Below, piece after piece: positions 11,022 through 23,619 of a stretch of 64,000 nt of DNA. This stretch comes from Tomocerus qinae (Eukaryota > Arthropoda > Collembola > Entomobryomorpha > Tomoceridae). The stretch covers positions 8,087,501-8,151,500 of the forward strand of contig CM034549.1 in the NCBI GenBank assembly GCA_020055645.1, given 5' to 3'. Both the position numbers and the translations under genes were made by a program. The notes beneath the pieces are model-generated. The model was given only the letters and a program-made list of their open reading frames with translations. It ran no database searches and was not told the DNA's origin. The first letter of the stretch is position 1. Each line of letters begins with the position of its first letter.

Positions 11022-11675
11022 AATTGAATATCGACTTATAAAAACCCGAAACAAGTTCAATCAGTGGAAGAAGAATCTTCACCGAAAACTAATCAAAAAT
11101 CAAAGTTCATTTAGTACCAAAAACTCATAAAAGTCAAAAGTGCAAAACATACTATTTTTTAGTACACCTACTAAACGAAATATTATATTACTTACTGATA
11201 GTTTCAGTCGTCCGTGAAACCGCTATTTAGGGAGTTGCACCTGGATACGCATTTTGATTGGTCGAAATTTTAGTTTCATTTCAATTTTGGTTTCAATTTA
11301 GCGTCGTACTTTACGGGCCGAGGACGTAAACGCAATGTAAAAGCTGCGCCCGCTTCAGAAACGAGCGCGATTTTCGTGCATTACGTCTTCGTTCGACGTA
11401 TACGAAATATTTTAGGTTCACTAATGAATGGGTGACAACACCTGGAAGCATTGAATTAACCAAAGGAGGAAACCCCAAGCCACCTTCATTACTTATTGTC
11501 TAGAACCTATACCCATTGCCCACCTACCACTAAATAAACATGAACAATAAGACTGCTATTGACGTATTATCCCCATGGAACAAACAATAGCCAAGGCTAA
11601 GAACCAATAAGGAAGTTGCAGCTATATCTCAATAGCATTAGCAATCTTATTGTGTTTTAGTCTATGCCCATTGCC

Positions 11676-11945
11676 TAGTCTGGGGTCGGAGTCGGAATTT
11701 AGCACCTCACTCCATTTTCCCCTCAACAACCTCTTCGCATAAATTGGCACACCAACAATCAAAGTATGATAATACACCAAATTGATGCCTTTGGTACCTA
11801 CAGCGTACAGTTTTATGCTAAGAGGAAGGAGAGGAATTTTAAATTAAAATTAGCTAGTAGCTAAGGTGATTTTCAAAAATTTGACTCCGACTCTTGATTC
11901 TCTTATTATAAAATAATAAGAATAGAATACAGGAAGTCTTGATAA
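11676..11945. mobile_element. Interspersed repeat A, copy 2
   Basis: A 270-bp near-identical copy of the element at 10062-10344, same orientation, starting TAGTCTGGGG and ending GTCTTGATAA. It lacks the 13-bp internal duplication of copy 1. No convincing target duplication at this copy. Confidence 0.8.
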
Positions 11946-14322
11946 AGCTGCCGGTATATACAATTTGAAAAACTCAAAGGACTATCAAAATACATGTAAA
12001 TAATTTTTTACATTTCAATAAATATCTACCAAAGTTCTACTCCAATTTTATAATGCAGTACATTGTTAAAATCAGAAACGTATTCCCTTCATGTTGGATA
12101 AAAAAGAAATGCATATTTGTAATTTGTACAATACCCCAGAGTAAAGTGTACAATATCTCAGAAGTCAAATGTTGTAATAAATATTTCCCCTGGGAATGCT
12201 TTATGAAAGTCATAAAATTTTTGAAATGAAATCTTGCTTTCGGATTGGCCAATAAAAAATGTCATTCACCAATGAGAGACAATTTTCATGTCCCCCTCGA
12301 TTTGAAAATAGTCGCGTTGGAGTGACAGGAAGGTATTTGATGCTCGATATTACATGCATACTGACATAGATACCGACATACCGAATTTCACCGCGCAACT
12401 CCAACAAGACGATTATATCTAGTAGTGATAGTGATTAGGTTAGGTCAGAAAAGAGGCAAAAATAGTAACGGGACAAACGTGAGGCAATAATATTATGTTA
12501 GGATAAACGGGTTAAACGAGATCGCGAGATGCTGTTAAACGAGAGTTAAACGATGTCCCGCTGCCTAAAATCAGCCGTTACAGACAGTGACGAAGGTTCT
12601 TTCTGAACGATAGGAGAGCAAAAAAGTGGGAAATAGTTGACAACGAGGAAAGTCAAATGAAGCTAAAATTGGGACTCGTAAAGATAAGCACTTACCACAA
12701 GAATGAAGAAGCTCCAAAAATTGAGAAACCAAAACGATCGTACGCGTACGACCCCTCCGAAAACGAGCAGGTTATTTTCTTAATTCCTCCAGTATCCAGG
12801 AGAAGAATCCGATAAAGTGACTCCTAGGAAGGAAACCCAACGGTGTAGAACCGCGGTTAGCGGTTATTCCACGCTACACTGCACTTGAACCTAACAATAT
12901 GATTCCCCCACTGGAAAATTAAAAAACCTTGTGAAAAACCTCCAAAAATACTAACCCCCCTCCCTGTCCTCCTCCAGACCCAACTGAAATGTGCACTCCA
13001 CCAAAGCCTGATATAATTATTGTGAACATTTGAGAAAGATAATAATCTATGAATGATGAAAATCTTCCTGGACTAGGGAAGCGAGTCGTAGCGTAGATTT
13101 GCTGGGTACTGAAATCAACAATTTTAATGCATCCAATCCCTCAACTAACAGGCAAAATTGTAAACGGCCTGAAGAATATTGATATGATATTTCTGTAATG
13201 CAGTCATGCATGAACTATTTATGCATTAGACGAAATTCGTGTTATTATGCAGACTCAGAGAATTCATGTAATTTTTATGCTGTTATTTCAAAATTTGCCT
13301 AGCACATGGTGTTACATTTTTTATGCAAATTTTTAGTACATAATTGAATGAATAGCAATAACGTTGAATTTGAACTTTGTTATACAAGCGACCAACATTG
13401 GCGTTATATAAATCATTAGACCGTATTTCAAGCCTTTTACAAAACATAATGAAATAAATAGTATACATCAGGATTAATATAGTGAATTGAGTTGCAGGGC
13501 AATTATAAAAACTGTAGTTTGTAGTTTGTAGCTGTATAGGTTTAGTGTTGAAGCGAAATAAAAGATGTACTAAAATCCACAACAATTGCATTTGCGTTGA
13601 ATTCTTTAAAACTTGTGACACACATTTTAATTTAACAATAGTATGTTTGTTTATATCCGACATGAGATATATATTTTTATGTAACAATCTGCTTTGGAAT
13701 TCGAAGGCAATGTTATAAACGACAGATTATGACATAAATAGGTATAGTTAGATTAATGTGGTTTTGCAAATTCGTGATTCCAAAAGCTACACAAAAGACA
13801 ATGCACATATCTTACTTATATGAAGATAAGCATTTAGCAGTTCAGTTAAGATTAAGATTAATTTTGGTATAGTCATTTAGTACTCTAATTATTACTTGTC
13901 TGCGCATTGCATGGGTTTTAAACAAACAGTGGGAAGTGTTTTACTCCAAAAATTCACATCTAAACAGTAACCTAAATATTGTATTAAACACCGAAAATTT
14001 TTGACTAACTCCACAAGGGCAAGCGTAAAAAGCAATAACTCTACTACGCTTTATATTATGTACATCAATGTTAATAATTACTCCACCAAAATGGCCGAGG
14101 ATTTTGAAAGAATTAATTCATGAAGCAATGAATAAATACACAACAAAATAAATTCTAAAAAATTTTCGATTTTGCTCTCCCAATTTTGGATAGGTCAATG
14201 TAAAGTGGTCTTAACTTTATACAGATGTTACTCAAGGTCAGCCATAAATTTCCTACGTAGAATAATTTGTTCTAATTAGTAAAGTACAGTATTAGTAAAG
14301 TACATTTTCTAAAGTACTTTAT
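11946..14322. other. Non-genic interval with repeat fragments
   Basis: Contains a single copy of the hairpin-MITE arm motif at 12436-12475 and short GTTAAACGAG repeats near 12510-12560. Several open frames of 65-134 codons (for example 13283-13687, minus) have AT-rich composition and no motif I recognise; I do not call them genes. Confidence 0.4.
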
Positions 14323-15148
14323 CTAAGCAAGAATCATGTCTCTAGGGAATGCAACTAACAGCGAGAAAGTCGTATTTGAAATCCATGGTAGAAATGAGAG
14401 GACAAACATGAATTTTATAAGTTTAAGTGGCCCAAGGCGAAGCCCGAAACATCGAAAACTTCTGATTTGCCGTGACAAAATTTTGTTTTTAGTTGCAAAT
14501 CGGTGCAATTTTAGCAAATAGTTACTTGAAGATTGGTAAACTCTTGCAGCACTTATCAGAATGACAAGAATGTTTAAAAGACAATTGGAAATTAGCATAG
14601 GGTAAAGGGTATACCCGGGTAGACCATAGAATACCATTGTGCCATAAAATCCAATGATACCGAAACCTCCTAAAGATATAATTATGGACGATAACAGGAA
14701 AGATTTAGAACTGTCATTGTAGTAAACGTTTAGTAGATACAGTTTCCGGTAAGCATCAATGTCATAGTCTAACGTAGCAGTTTTTGCACTGAAAACGGAA
14801 ACAATTATTAATGATTTCAAATCGTTTTGATAATCATATTAAAAATAACTCACTTGAGAATATTTGTCCAGTATGCCTTAACACACATGTATATGTGAAG
14901 ATATAACAGTAACCACATATGGGTTGTGACATTTTCCAGAATTATAAATAAAAAACTCGTAAAATATAAAGAAAATAAAACAAATTCCATATTTTTCATT
15001 GTCGAATATAGACAGAGAAAACAAATGATGCTTTTCCTTCATGTCAATAAGATAAAGACTATATAGGCAATGGGAATGGTGGTTATCATAATGTAACAGT
15101 AGGCGATTACCAAATAATACAGAAAATCTGTATGCACGTCACGGGAAC
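14323..15148 (-). pseudogene. Chemoreceptor-like seven-TM gene, C-terminal part, decayed
   Basis: Read on the minus strand, an upstream exon (15148 to about 14852, acceptor TTTTAG, donor AA/GTGAGT) joins in phase to a second exon (from about 14787 to 14323). Both encode mostly hydrophobic membrane helices. The end carries GLPGYTLYP, a helix, then a basic segment with RSFRCFGLRLGPLK and a final helix. That arrangement resembles the C-terminus of arthropod gustatory/odorant-type receptors, in particular large uncharacterised springtail families; this is recollection of family pattern, not a database match. An in-frame TGA interrupts the first exon near 15042, with readable hydrophobic sequence on both sides. 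Further upstream, to about 15400, the same kind of sequence is broken by several stops. I therefore call it a pseudogene. Confidence 0.5.
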
Positions 15149-17524
15149 CTAAAACACATAAGCCTTGTTAAATATGCTTTTATAAATAATAGATATGAAG
15201 GATTGCTTATTAAGGAAGTTCAGACTTTTAAGAAAAGAAATACTTTGCAGTGTACTATCCGTAATTTGTATATAGCTGTCGAAAAAACTAAACGATTTCA
15301 TGCATTTTATAATGTATGCTTAAATGCGACGCAAGTCCCCAGCAGTACGCTATCAGAAAAACATAAATTCTGGAAAGTCGAATAAAGTCTTCAGATTTTC
15401 GATGAACTTCTGTTAAACGAATTAGTAAAAAGATGACCAGTAAAACCTTGCTCAATACTATTAGTTTCCAGATAATGAAATGTCTTCGACTTTTGTAACC
15501 TCCAAGCGATAACTAGTTGTATTCCAAGTAAATGGAATAGATTTTATGAAAGTGAGAACTGCAACAACAGAGGGTACCTTCACCTTCCCTTTAGTCCCTG
15601 ATCTGACTGTGACACATTTTCGAGTTGAAATCAATGGCCAAATCCGCAAAGGCAAATGAAGAAGCTAAGAAGCAATACATTAAAGCTCTGGAAGCAAACA
15701 GAATAAATCTTGAAATCTTGAGAAATTGGAACAGACGAAGAAGTTTTCAGAGTATGCAGTGCAGTCGAAATAATTACAAAATTAATACCAGATTTGCATT
15801 AAGACGTTAGTAAAATTTTTAATTTCACATTTTTAGATTGATATCGGTAGTAAGTATTGACCCAACAGATGAAGTAACAGGGCTGAGGTAAACCACCGGG
15901 AAATGGTACAGAGTACAGGGTACATAGTTACAAATACAAAATGTACAGTGCAAGTGTTATAGGTATAGTAAAGATCAAAAATGTAAACCAGATTAAGTAA
16001 TATCTTTTGAGGAACAATCTATACATCATTGATAAATAGAGAGACTATCTTCATCTTAATTGCCCCCATTTACTTAACTGATAACTTAAATTATTGGTTC
16101 TTTAGTTCATACACTACTACTATGCTATATATCTTGATGTAAAGGTTGTATATGCATAGCATCATAATCTAGGATGTTGCGTAATGATATGAATTTGGTT
16201 TTAATATTCACATGCTTTTGTTCATTGACTACATATATTAGTTCTTTTATTGGTAGTCTGTGAAATCAGAAAACAAATTGTTTTCTAGCTTGACCTCGTA
16301 AGGAAATCACCCTCTGCAGTTTGAAGTTGAAAACTGGAATAAAGCTCATTTTGATTGATTTGAAGCTTTAATTGCGTATGTATGGCTTCAATTCATTGTG
16401 TTGTATAATTGCTTTATACGGTGGTGGTAGAGTCAAATCCCCTCCCCCACAAAACTATATAATAGCTATACATTAAAGTAATTATTTACTACTAATAAAA
16501 TATCACCATCTTTAATTTTACCCGGATTCCATCATTCCAATCTCTACTTGGGTGTAGTTATTCAACTTTTCTATTTTATTTAGTTAACTAACTTCCTGCA
16601 TTACAACTACTTACATTGGTAACATTTTGTGAGAAACAATGTAATCTAGAAATCGTATAGCCTTGTATTAAGTAAAATGTGAAAATGAAAACACTGCTAA
16701 CTTACAGAACTAGTAAAAGTTATAAGGCTGTAGGTATAACATCTAGAAGTTAGGTATAGATTAGACACTTTTATTTAGTTTATTCTGAAAACATAATAAT
16801 ATGGTATAAGGTACAGCTTTTAACATTAATTTCTTTTGAATTCAAAAATTATCTGCTTAGGTATAAGAATCTTTTTTGTATTATGTTTAGTTTGAAATTG
16901 TGTAATAGTAATTGGGGCCATTCCTCCGTCCGTCCTTACGAGATTGTTGTTCTGTGATAATTGCGTTCGTTTTATGTGCATTCACGTCGTAATGGAAATT
17001 TCAGGAATCAAAACATGTGCGTGTGAATGACCACATAGTTGATGTTTGTATGATGATTCTGAGATAGTGACCAGTCGACCTTTGATGTTACATACACGTT
17101 ATACTTATATATAGTCATATGTATCTTAGAAATCTGTATACCTATCAGCCAGTAAACATAAGTGATCATGAATGATCATAACAATATATAAACCTATTAG
17201 GATATTTTACATGGTTATCATATTTGATGTTTATAACCCAGTCTATTCCAAAATAAATGTATAAGCCTTTTTTGTTATGATTCCATCTCCTTGAAACATG
17301 TGTCAAAGCCACTGCCAATGCCATAGTCCACATAATATAGTTTTTTCTCAGTTTTCCCAACTATTCTTCAGATCATTTCCGTTTTTCTTAAGTAATATTG
17401 ACTCCACAATATTCATTCTCGCTTTAGACACGCTCCCTTCAATCAGTCTTACGTTCAATCCTTCATCAATTATTTTGAAAGAGAAAATAAATCTCATCTG
17501 AAGATTTATTAATTTTTATTAAAA
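15149..17524. other. Non-genic interval
   Basis: About 2.4 kb, AT-rich. The first 250 bp contain decayed receptor-like sequence. Open frames at 15461-15655 (minus) and 15625-15810 (plus) overlap each other and show no family motif. Otherwise nothing seen. Confidence 0.4.
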
Positions 17525-18748
17525 ATGGTTTCACTCTTCAAAAACAAGCTTTTTGGAAATTTTGATACAATTAAAAGTGAGCCAGAAGAAAATGTTGACA
17601 TTAACGGAAATTATACAGAGGAAAAAGCATTGGAAAAGTTTCGACAGGCGCTTACAGGTAAAATTGTTATTAGAATTCTATTTAAAATACGAATGGAAAA
17701 ATATACTATTAATACTAATACCACAAGGTTTTATTTTGTGCAGAATCAAAAATTATTAGGGATACTTCAATTGATGATACAACTCTTCTACGCTGTCTTC
17801 GAATCAAATCATTTAAAGTTCATGAAGCTGTGGAATTAGTACGTCGTTCTGAGGAAATGAAAAGAAAAAACCCGAAGATTTTCAATATGTCATTTTACAA
17901 ATGTAAAACGTCTTTGGACAAGGGTCATCTTGTAGTATTACGGCAACCAGATCTGCATGGAAGACGAGTTATTGTCTTTAGAACAAGTAATAAGCCATTT
18001 TTATTAGTTTTTAAGAGTAATATAATTTACCTATTTCCATTTCATGCAACAACTATTGAGAATTGAGAATTTAGACAAATTAACATATAGAAATTCTTTT
18101 GCTTGGGACAGAATACTGGAATCCTGAGGAAAATCCTTTAGAGCATATTTACGCATTATTACTTTATGTGCTTGATGAATTGCTGCTACCAAAAGAAACC
18201 CAAATCAATGGAATTGTGGTTATCTTTGATAATTCAGACGTCTCAATCACAAGAATGGCTCATATTGTCTCTTATTTTACTTTTGGTCAGTTAAGCAGGC
18301 TAATATCATTTTGCCAGGTCAGTTAATTATTTATTTATCTCATCGCTAAATATTTTTGTGTAATTTTGATTTTTTTAATAGAAGCTTGTAAAATTATAAT
18401 AGAATACCCCCAATAATCGTTTTTCGATTATGTTGTCTATAAACTCAAAAAAATAGATTTTCATTGGAAATAATTATTCATTATTTATAGGGTGGCTTTC
18501 CGATGAAACTCAAAGGGTTACACGTAGTTCCAACTCCCTTTGTCGTGGCTTCCACTTACCATGCTGTCAAGTATTTGATCACAAAGAAAATGAGAAATCG
18601 GGTGTTTATCCATACTGGAAGTCCTCAATCTCTGCATGAACACTTGGGGAAAGAAAACCTTCCAGATTTTCTCGAAGGTACAATTAAATATGAAAATTCC
18701 GTCGACAAAGACCTCATTAAAATACTCTACTCTAAAAACAGTTTCTAA
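17525..18748 (+). CDS. CRAL-TRIO domain protein (alpha-tocopherol transfer protein/clavesin-like)
   Basis: Four exons: 17525-17657, 17744-17986, 18112-18317, 18491-18748; 279 residues, with reading phase consistent at every junction. Residues about 30-95 form the helical CRAL-TRIO N region (TTLLRCLRIKSFKVHEAVEL). The lipid-binding CRAL-TRIO fold follows: a GHLVVLRQPDLHGRRVIVFR strand region, the FDNSDVSITRMAHI segment, GGFPMKLKGLHVVPTPFVV, and a RVFIHTGSPQSLHEHLG end block. These positions match the SYPIRFKGIHFIN and SLHKHI signatures of insect family members, which are 280-310 residues long. Such proteins bind small hydrophobic ligands (tocopherols, retinoids, phosphoinositides) in the cytoplasm; the ligand here is unknown. 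No signal peptide. An AATAAA lies about 60 bp after the stop. It converges with the lipase gene on the other strand. Confidence 0.9.
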
Positions 18749-19262
18749 ATTACCTATTGAAATTAAAAATGAAACTTAAAAAAGATGATACCATATGTTG
18801 CTCCAAATAAAATATGCTACAGTAATAAATGTTTAGTTCAAATTAACATTGATATTTTAGGTAGACAATATTTCAAAACTAAATTGTATGAACAATGAAA
18901 TATTTTATTCTATTTCATTGTGTGAATATCGGGAGACGAAAAATTGTTCCAATAGTCTAGATTGCAGAATGTATGAATACAATATTATAATATTATACTA
19001 GAGATATGAATGGAAAACTCCACCAATCAATTTCATAATAAAGACGAGTCATTTCGTTGTGTAATGTTAGATTGGAACTGGAAGTTACATGTTGTACTTG
19101 TTTATTTAAAAGATGAACAAAAGATTTTATTTTATTAGTACTGAAATATTATTAAATCTCCAAACAAAAGTTGCCTCTTGTGCTAAAATCAGAGACATTT
19201 ATTATATTGCATTAAAAAGCTTTTGAATTGAAAGTGTATAAGTTTTTTAAATGCAAGCTATA
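18749..19262. other. Convergent 3' interval between the CRAL-TRIO and lipase genes
   Basis: No further gene seen. AATAAA signals for the plus-strand gene lie near 18808 and 18825. Confidence 0.5.
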
Positions 19263-21325
19263 TTAGGTTAACCTTGACGAGAGATGTTCTCCTAGAACAG
19301 CAATCCGTTTTCTTGAGCACTTATTCCCCATTTCTAGATTATTTTTATACTTGTCCCATGATTTACATTGACAAGCGATTAATTTTTTCGTCTTGATTGA
19401 TTGTGCAAAATAAACAGATGAAGATCTATGACTGCACCGGCCTGAAAATAAAATACATTATCAATTATTCGTTACGTTGTTATTTACACTTTTTAAAACT
19501 ATAATACCTAAAAAACCAAAAAATATTCAACCGAAAATAGATTCTGTGATCGATCTCAAAATATTTTCTTTGTAACACCGCGGCTGTCTTTCTCCGCCAT
19601 TAGGATAAAAGTCGACATGACCCAATTTTTCCCGAATTCCTAAGTGGCCCATATTCGTCTTTTAGATGGGCGATTTGGACATGTTTTAAAAATAATTTTT
19701 AGTACATTACAGGATGAGAAATATTATTATTATTATAAGAATGAATTATACGAATTATGTACAACTTATACATGAATAATATCAACAAATTTTGCATCGC
19801 TATTATCCAGTTTGTAGGCAGGGCTTTGAAAATTGTTGTCAAATGAAGGACCTGCCGGGTCTAAACCTATTTGAAGTATAGGAAGAAAATTATAGATCTT
19901 CCTAATAACATATTATAGATCATAGTCTTAACTAAAACAATTTAGTGAGTTGATAAAAATAAGTTTTCCTTGATAGCTGAAGAAAGGAATGAAAAAATAA
20001 TTATTTTACCTGTTATTCTTCCTATTCGTGAGTTGAATGTCTTTTGCATTAAATTGCCTGCGATCCCGGCAATATGGGCACTATTTCATGGCAGCAATAA
20101 TAATTAGTCATTTCTCAGTATTATTCTTAAATGGAGTTTATTTGGTAATTAGAATTCAAACAAACTAAAATTTACCCCAAACTGTAGCCAATAATATGGA
20201 TCTGCTTTGCATCGTCTATGAATTTCTCGTCACACAGAAATGCAATGAACTGGGCAACTTTTTCTCCAACTTTGTATATGTTTCTCACTGTTCTTGTGTA
20301 AAATATTGAACTCAGTTCACCCAAAGGAGAGGCAATTGGACCCCAATCGACACACATAACATTGTAAGATTTGCTGTAGGTTTTCAAGTACTCTGAATTT
20401 TCATTAACACAATAAATGTTAGAATTTTTCAGAAAAAATGTCATGTGAAGCTTCAATAGGCGATATACAAGTAATTAAATCGGAATAAAACAAAAGGGCA
20501 ACAAAAATTGTTAGTATTCAATATTTTCCCAGGTAGGAACTTTAAAAAAATATTTTTAGCATGGATATTTAATTGGTAAAGAATTACTGTTGGGCCATTG
20601 GCCATTGGACACTGAATGGGTGTTCCAGTAATTCTGATATATCTTACCTTCAATTATATCTTGAGGAAACGGATGTATTGTACAATTGGATTGAAATCCA
20701 TGAATTAAGAGTTTAACAACCTTCCCTTTTTTAACATTTCCTTGCTGCAACGATTTAGTGTCATTCAACCTCAACTCTTGACATTTAGTGATGGTAAAGT
20801 TGCCTCTAAATGAATTTAAAAACAATTGCACAGTATAATTTTCTGAAATAAATAAGTCAATATGCTGTAAATTATTTAGAAATTAAACATTAAAATCAAT
20901 GCGAATATAAATCAGGTTGATATTATAGTGTCCATCTACAGCATATACAATTAATGTTAAAAACGTAGCACTACTAAATCATTTAATTACTTGACATACT
21001 TTGACTTGGAGTACGAATAAAATCGTATACTGTCATCTAAATTAGCTGTACTTGTTAAAACGTCCGAATTCCATAACAAACGATTATTCGCTTCTGCCAA
21101 CTGGTAAGGTTCCTTAAATTCTTCCGAAAAACTTGACTCTAAAAATTGTATAAACTTTAAAATTTCATTGCGACAAATTGTCAACAAAATGGAAATTATT
21201 TTCGCACAAAATAATATCTGGAATCTATCACTGCAAAATTATTTACTTTTACTTGAATCGTTTCTGTCACAGTTAACAAAAATTAGAGATCCGAATAACA
21301 ACACAGTAAAAAAATCTGGTTTCAT
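19263..21325 (-). CDS. Secreted pancreatic-type (neutral) lipase
   Basis: Eight exons on the minus strand: 21325-21253, 21138-21000, 20805-20648, 20392-20176, 20080-20010, 19866-19772, 19658-19577, 19441-19263; 337 residues with all phases consistent. The start is followed by a signal peptide (MKPDFFTVLLFGSLIFVNC). The lipase core shows KLLIHGFQ, NVMCVDWGP, the nucleophile elbow GYSLG (Ser194), AHIAGIAG, GLDPAGP (Asp222), VDIIHTNMG.LGIRE, GHVDFYPNGG and CSH (His283), so the Ser-Asp-His triad is complete. Length matches insect lipase-related proteins of 300-340 residues. It probably hydrolyses acylglycerols or phospholipids outside the cell; substrate cannot be told from this. The donor of exon 7 is ambiguous by two bases. 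Two smaller exons were placed on phase and motif alone. The gene is divergent from the Patched-like gene 2.3 kb away. Confidence 0.92.
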
Positions 21326-23619
21326 TTTGATTACTTCAATGTATATTCCAATGTCAGTGTCCATTAATATAATTTAAAATTGGCAATTTACGTTACATTA
21401 TTATGGCGTAAAAATGTTTAAAATTTCCAAAATAAAGATACAAATGACAAATAATTTGCTAGTGTCAGCTGGATCAAAAATTAACTTGTATGGCAGGAAG
21501 TCGTAGTGAAAATGAGCAAATAAATTTCATTTTTGGGTTAGATTTAAATTATAGTTGTCTGTTACGATGTTCATGTATCCAAATAATTGAAATAGCGACA
21601 ATAGCGAGGCAGTGACATCGTATCCATTTACACAACAAATGTCATGTTGACACGATATTCAATTACAAAGTTAAAAATTGATGTGCGTCTCATTATTTTG
21701 GATAGATACATTATCTTCCTTTGTTAGGTTGGTATATGTAAAGCTGAATTTATTTCATCTACGCTTCTAATTTTAGATTCATGCAGATTACAATAACGCA
21801 CATGTAGTTAGCTGTAGTCTCACGATGTCACGATCAACATTAAACTTTAATCTAACATGAAATAATTAAATAGAATCAACAAGCATAACGATGATGAACT
21901 GTCAATCTAAGAATATTATATCCAACACCTGCATTAGTCCTCGTGAGAAATATTAACACATGTCATTGCTACCGCTAACTGGTTGTTATTATTTTATTAC
22001 TGATTACTGTCGCTACAAAACTATCGTGCGTATTTAAGGTAGGTCACGCTCGTAAGCTATAAAATTATAAACTAGCAAAAATGATCATTTTGATAAATAC
22101 AATTAAACTGAGGACCACCTACTGTTAATCCGCTACTGAGTAGACTAGTAGTATTAAATGTATTTTAAATACGATAATATTATTACATTGTTCTGTGTAA
22201 ATGAATGTTGGTCATTACAACACTTCCCACTGTACAAGTACATAGAATTTTTTACACTTGGAATTTAACAAAACAGTTTAGGCCAAGGGTAAAAATTCTA
22301 GCTGTTGTTTTCTCAATGAAATTAAAAAGATGCTACACAGTATTAAATGATTAATTTTTTTAGCTAATTTCAAAAACACTGTGTTAATAATTATTTTATT
22401 TTGATTATTATTAATTTTAAGCAGTCGCTAATTAATTTATTAATCTTATTGTTCCTTCGCTATCTTTTGTCATAATAGTTAATCCCAAAAGATAGCCAAT
22501 GCATTTAAAGAAGTACGAATGAGTGTTATTGTTGGCGTGATTGTAAATTCAACCTTGTCCTAGTGACTTATACTATTACATAAGTACTTATATGTAAATC
22601 CTATACATAGGTTAAACGAATATCTAACTAAATTAAAGATATTACGCTCTGGGATTAACTATATGCATTTTTATCTTTTCTAATTTTATTTCCTGATCTT
22701 TTGGTTTGATGCAAATACTAAATAAAATACTAACGAAATTAATCTGATGACTGAATAATCAAAAAAGTCGTTATTCTAGTCTAGTCTATTTTTTACAATT
22801 TTTGCTTGATATTGTTTTCCCGTGATATTGTATTGTATTTTATTTACTATTTTTTCGCATTTTGTTGTTACGTTAAGTAAGTTAAGTTTCTGGTATGTTT
22901 GTGAACCTGACCTGTTGATAAGAAAAATCACATGCACCCATTTGGTATAATGTTGTAGCTTATTATTACAATTTAATGGATGTAGTATGTAGTTGTTTGT
23001 CTGTGTACGATAAAGATTGTGGCAGAAGAAGAAGGTGTGATTGATTACAAGTGTATGTACCTGCAATACTAAGGAATTTCTTCTTTCAATGCAGTTCTGT
23101 TTGAAACTTGCTCTAGTATAAAAAAAAAGTTGCATTAAAACTAGTAAACAAATAATACACGCAGTAGAAATATGATTAGCATAAAAATAGAAACTGTCGA
23201 GAATAGTTTTTATTGAAATAAGTGTTTGTTCTTGGCCTACCTTCCCGATGAGTCGAAAGTGGAGACGATGAAAGGGAAATCGTCAAGCTATAGTAAACAA
23301 AGTAATTCCCATCGTATTATTTAACATTTTTCTACCCTTGTACCCTTACACTTACAACAATCATACACAGTATCACTGTAGTGTTAAAATATGCATGCAT
23401 TTATATAGGTGTAAAACGATAAAATTTAAATCACACGAAAGAAATGGCTATATGCTAGTTGACTAAAGTAAATGTGTCATAGTCATAAGCATCGAACCAT
23501 AAGAGTGTTAATACCAGAACATTGAGAGTCTCTTCCTATTCCTATGATTTCCGATTATTATAATGTTCACAGCGTGCCATTTTCTCTAAAATAGCATATT
23601 TTATAGAATTTTTCAAAAA
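21326..23619. other. Divergent intergenic region between the lipase and Patched-like genes
   Basis: About 2.3 kb, AT-rich, with no gene, repeat family or RNA I can support. It must hold the promoters of both flanking divergent genes. Confidence 0.5.

Noticed and set aside
13283-13687. 134-codon minus-strand frame
   Set aside because: AT-rich composition, no motif and no neighbouring exons with matching phase.
22776-23135. 119-codon minus-strand frame upstream of the Patched-like gene
   Set aside because: Lys/Asn/Ile-rich chance frame in AT-rich DNA, with no domain.
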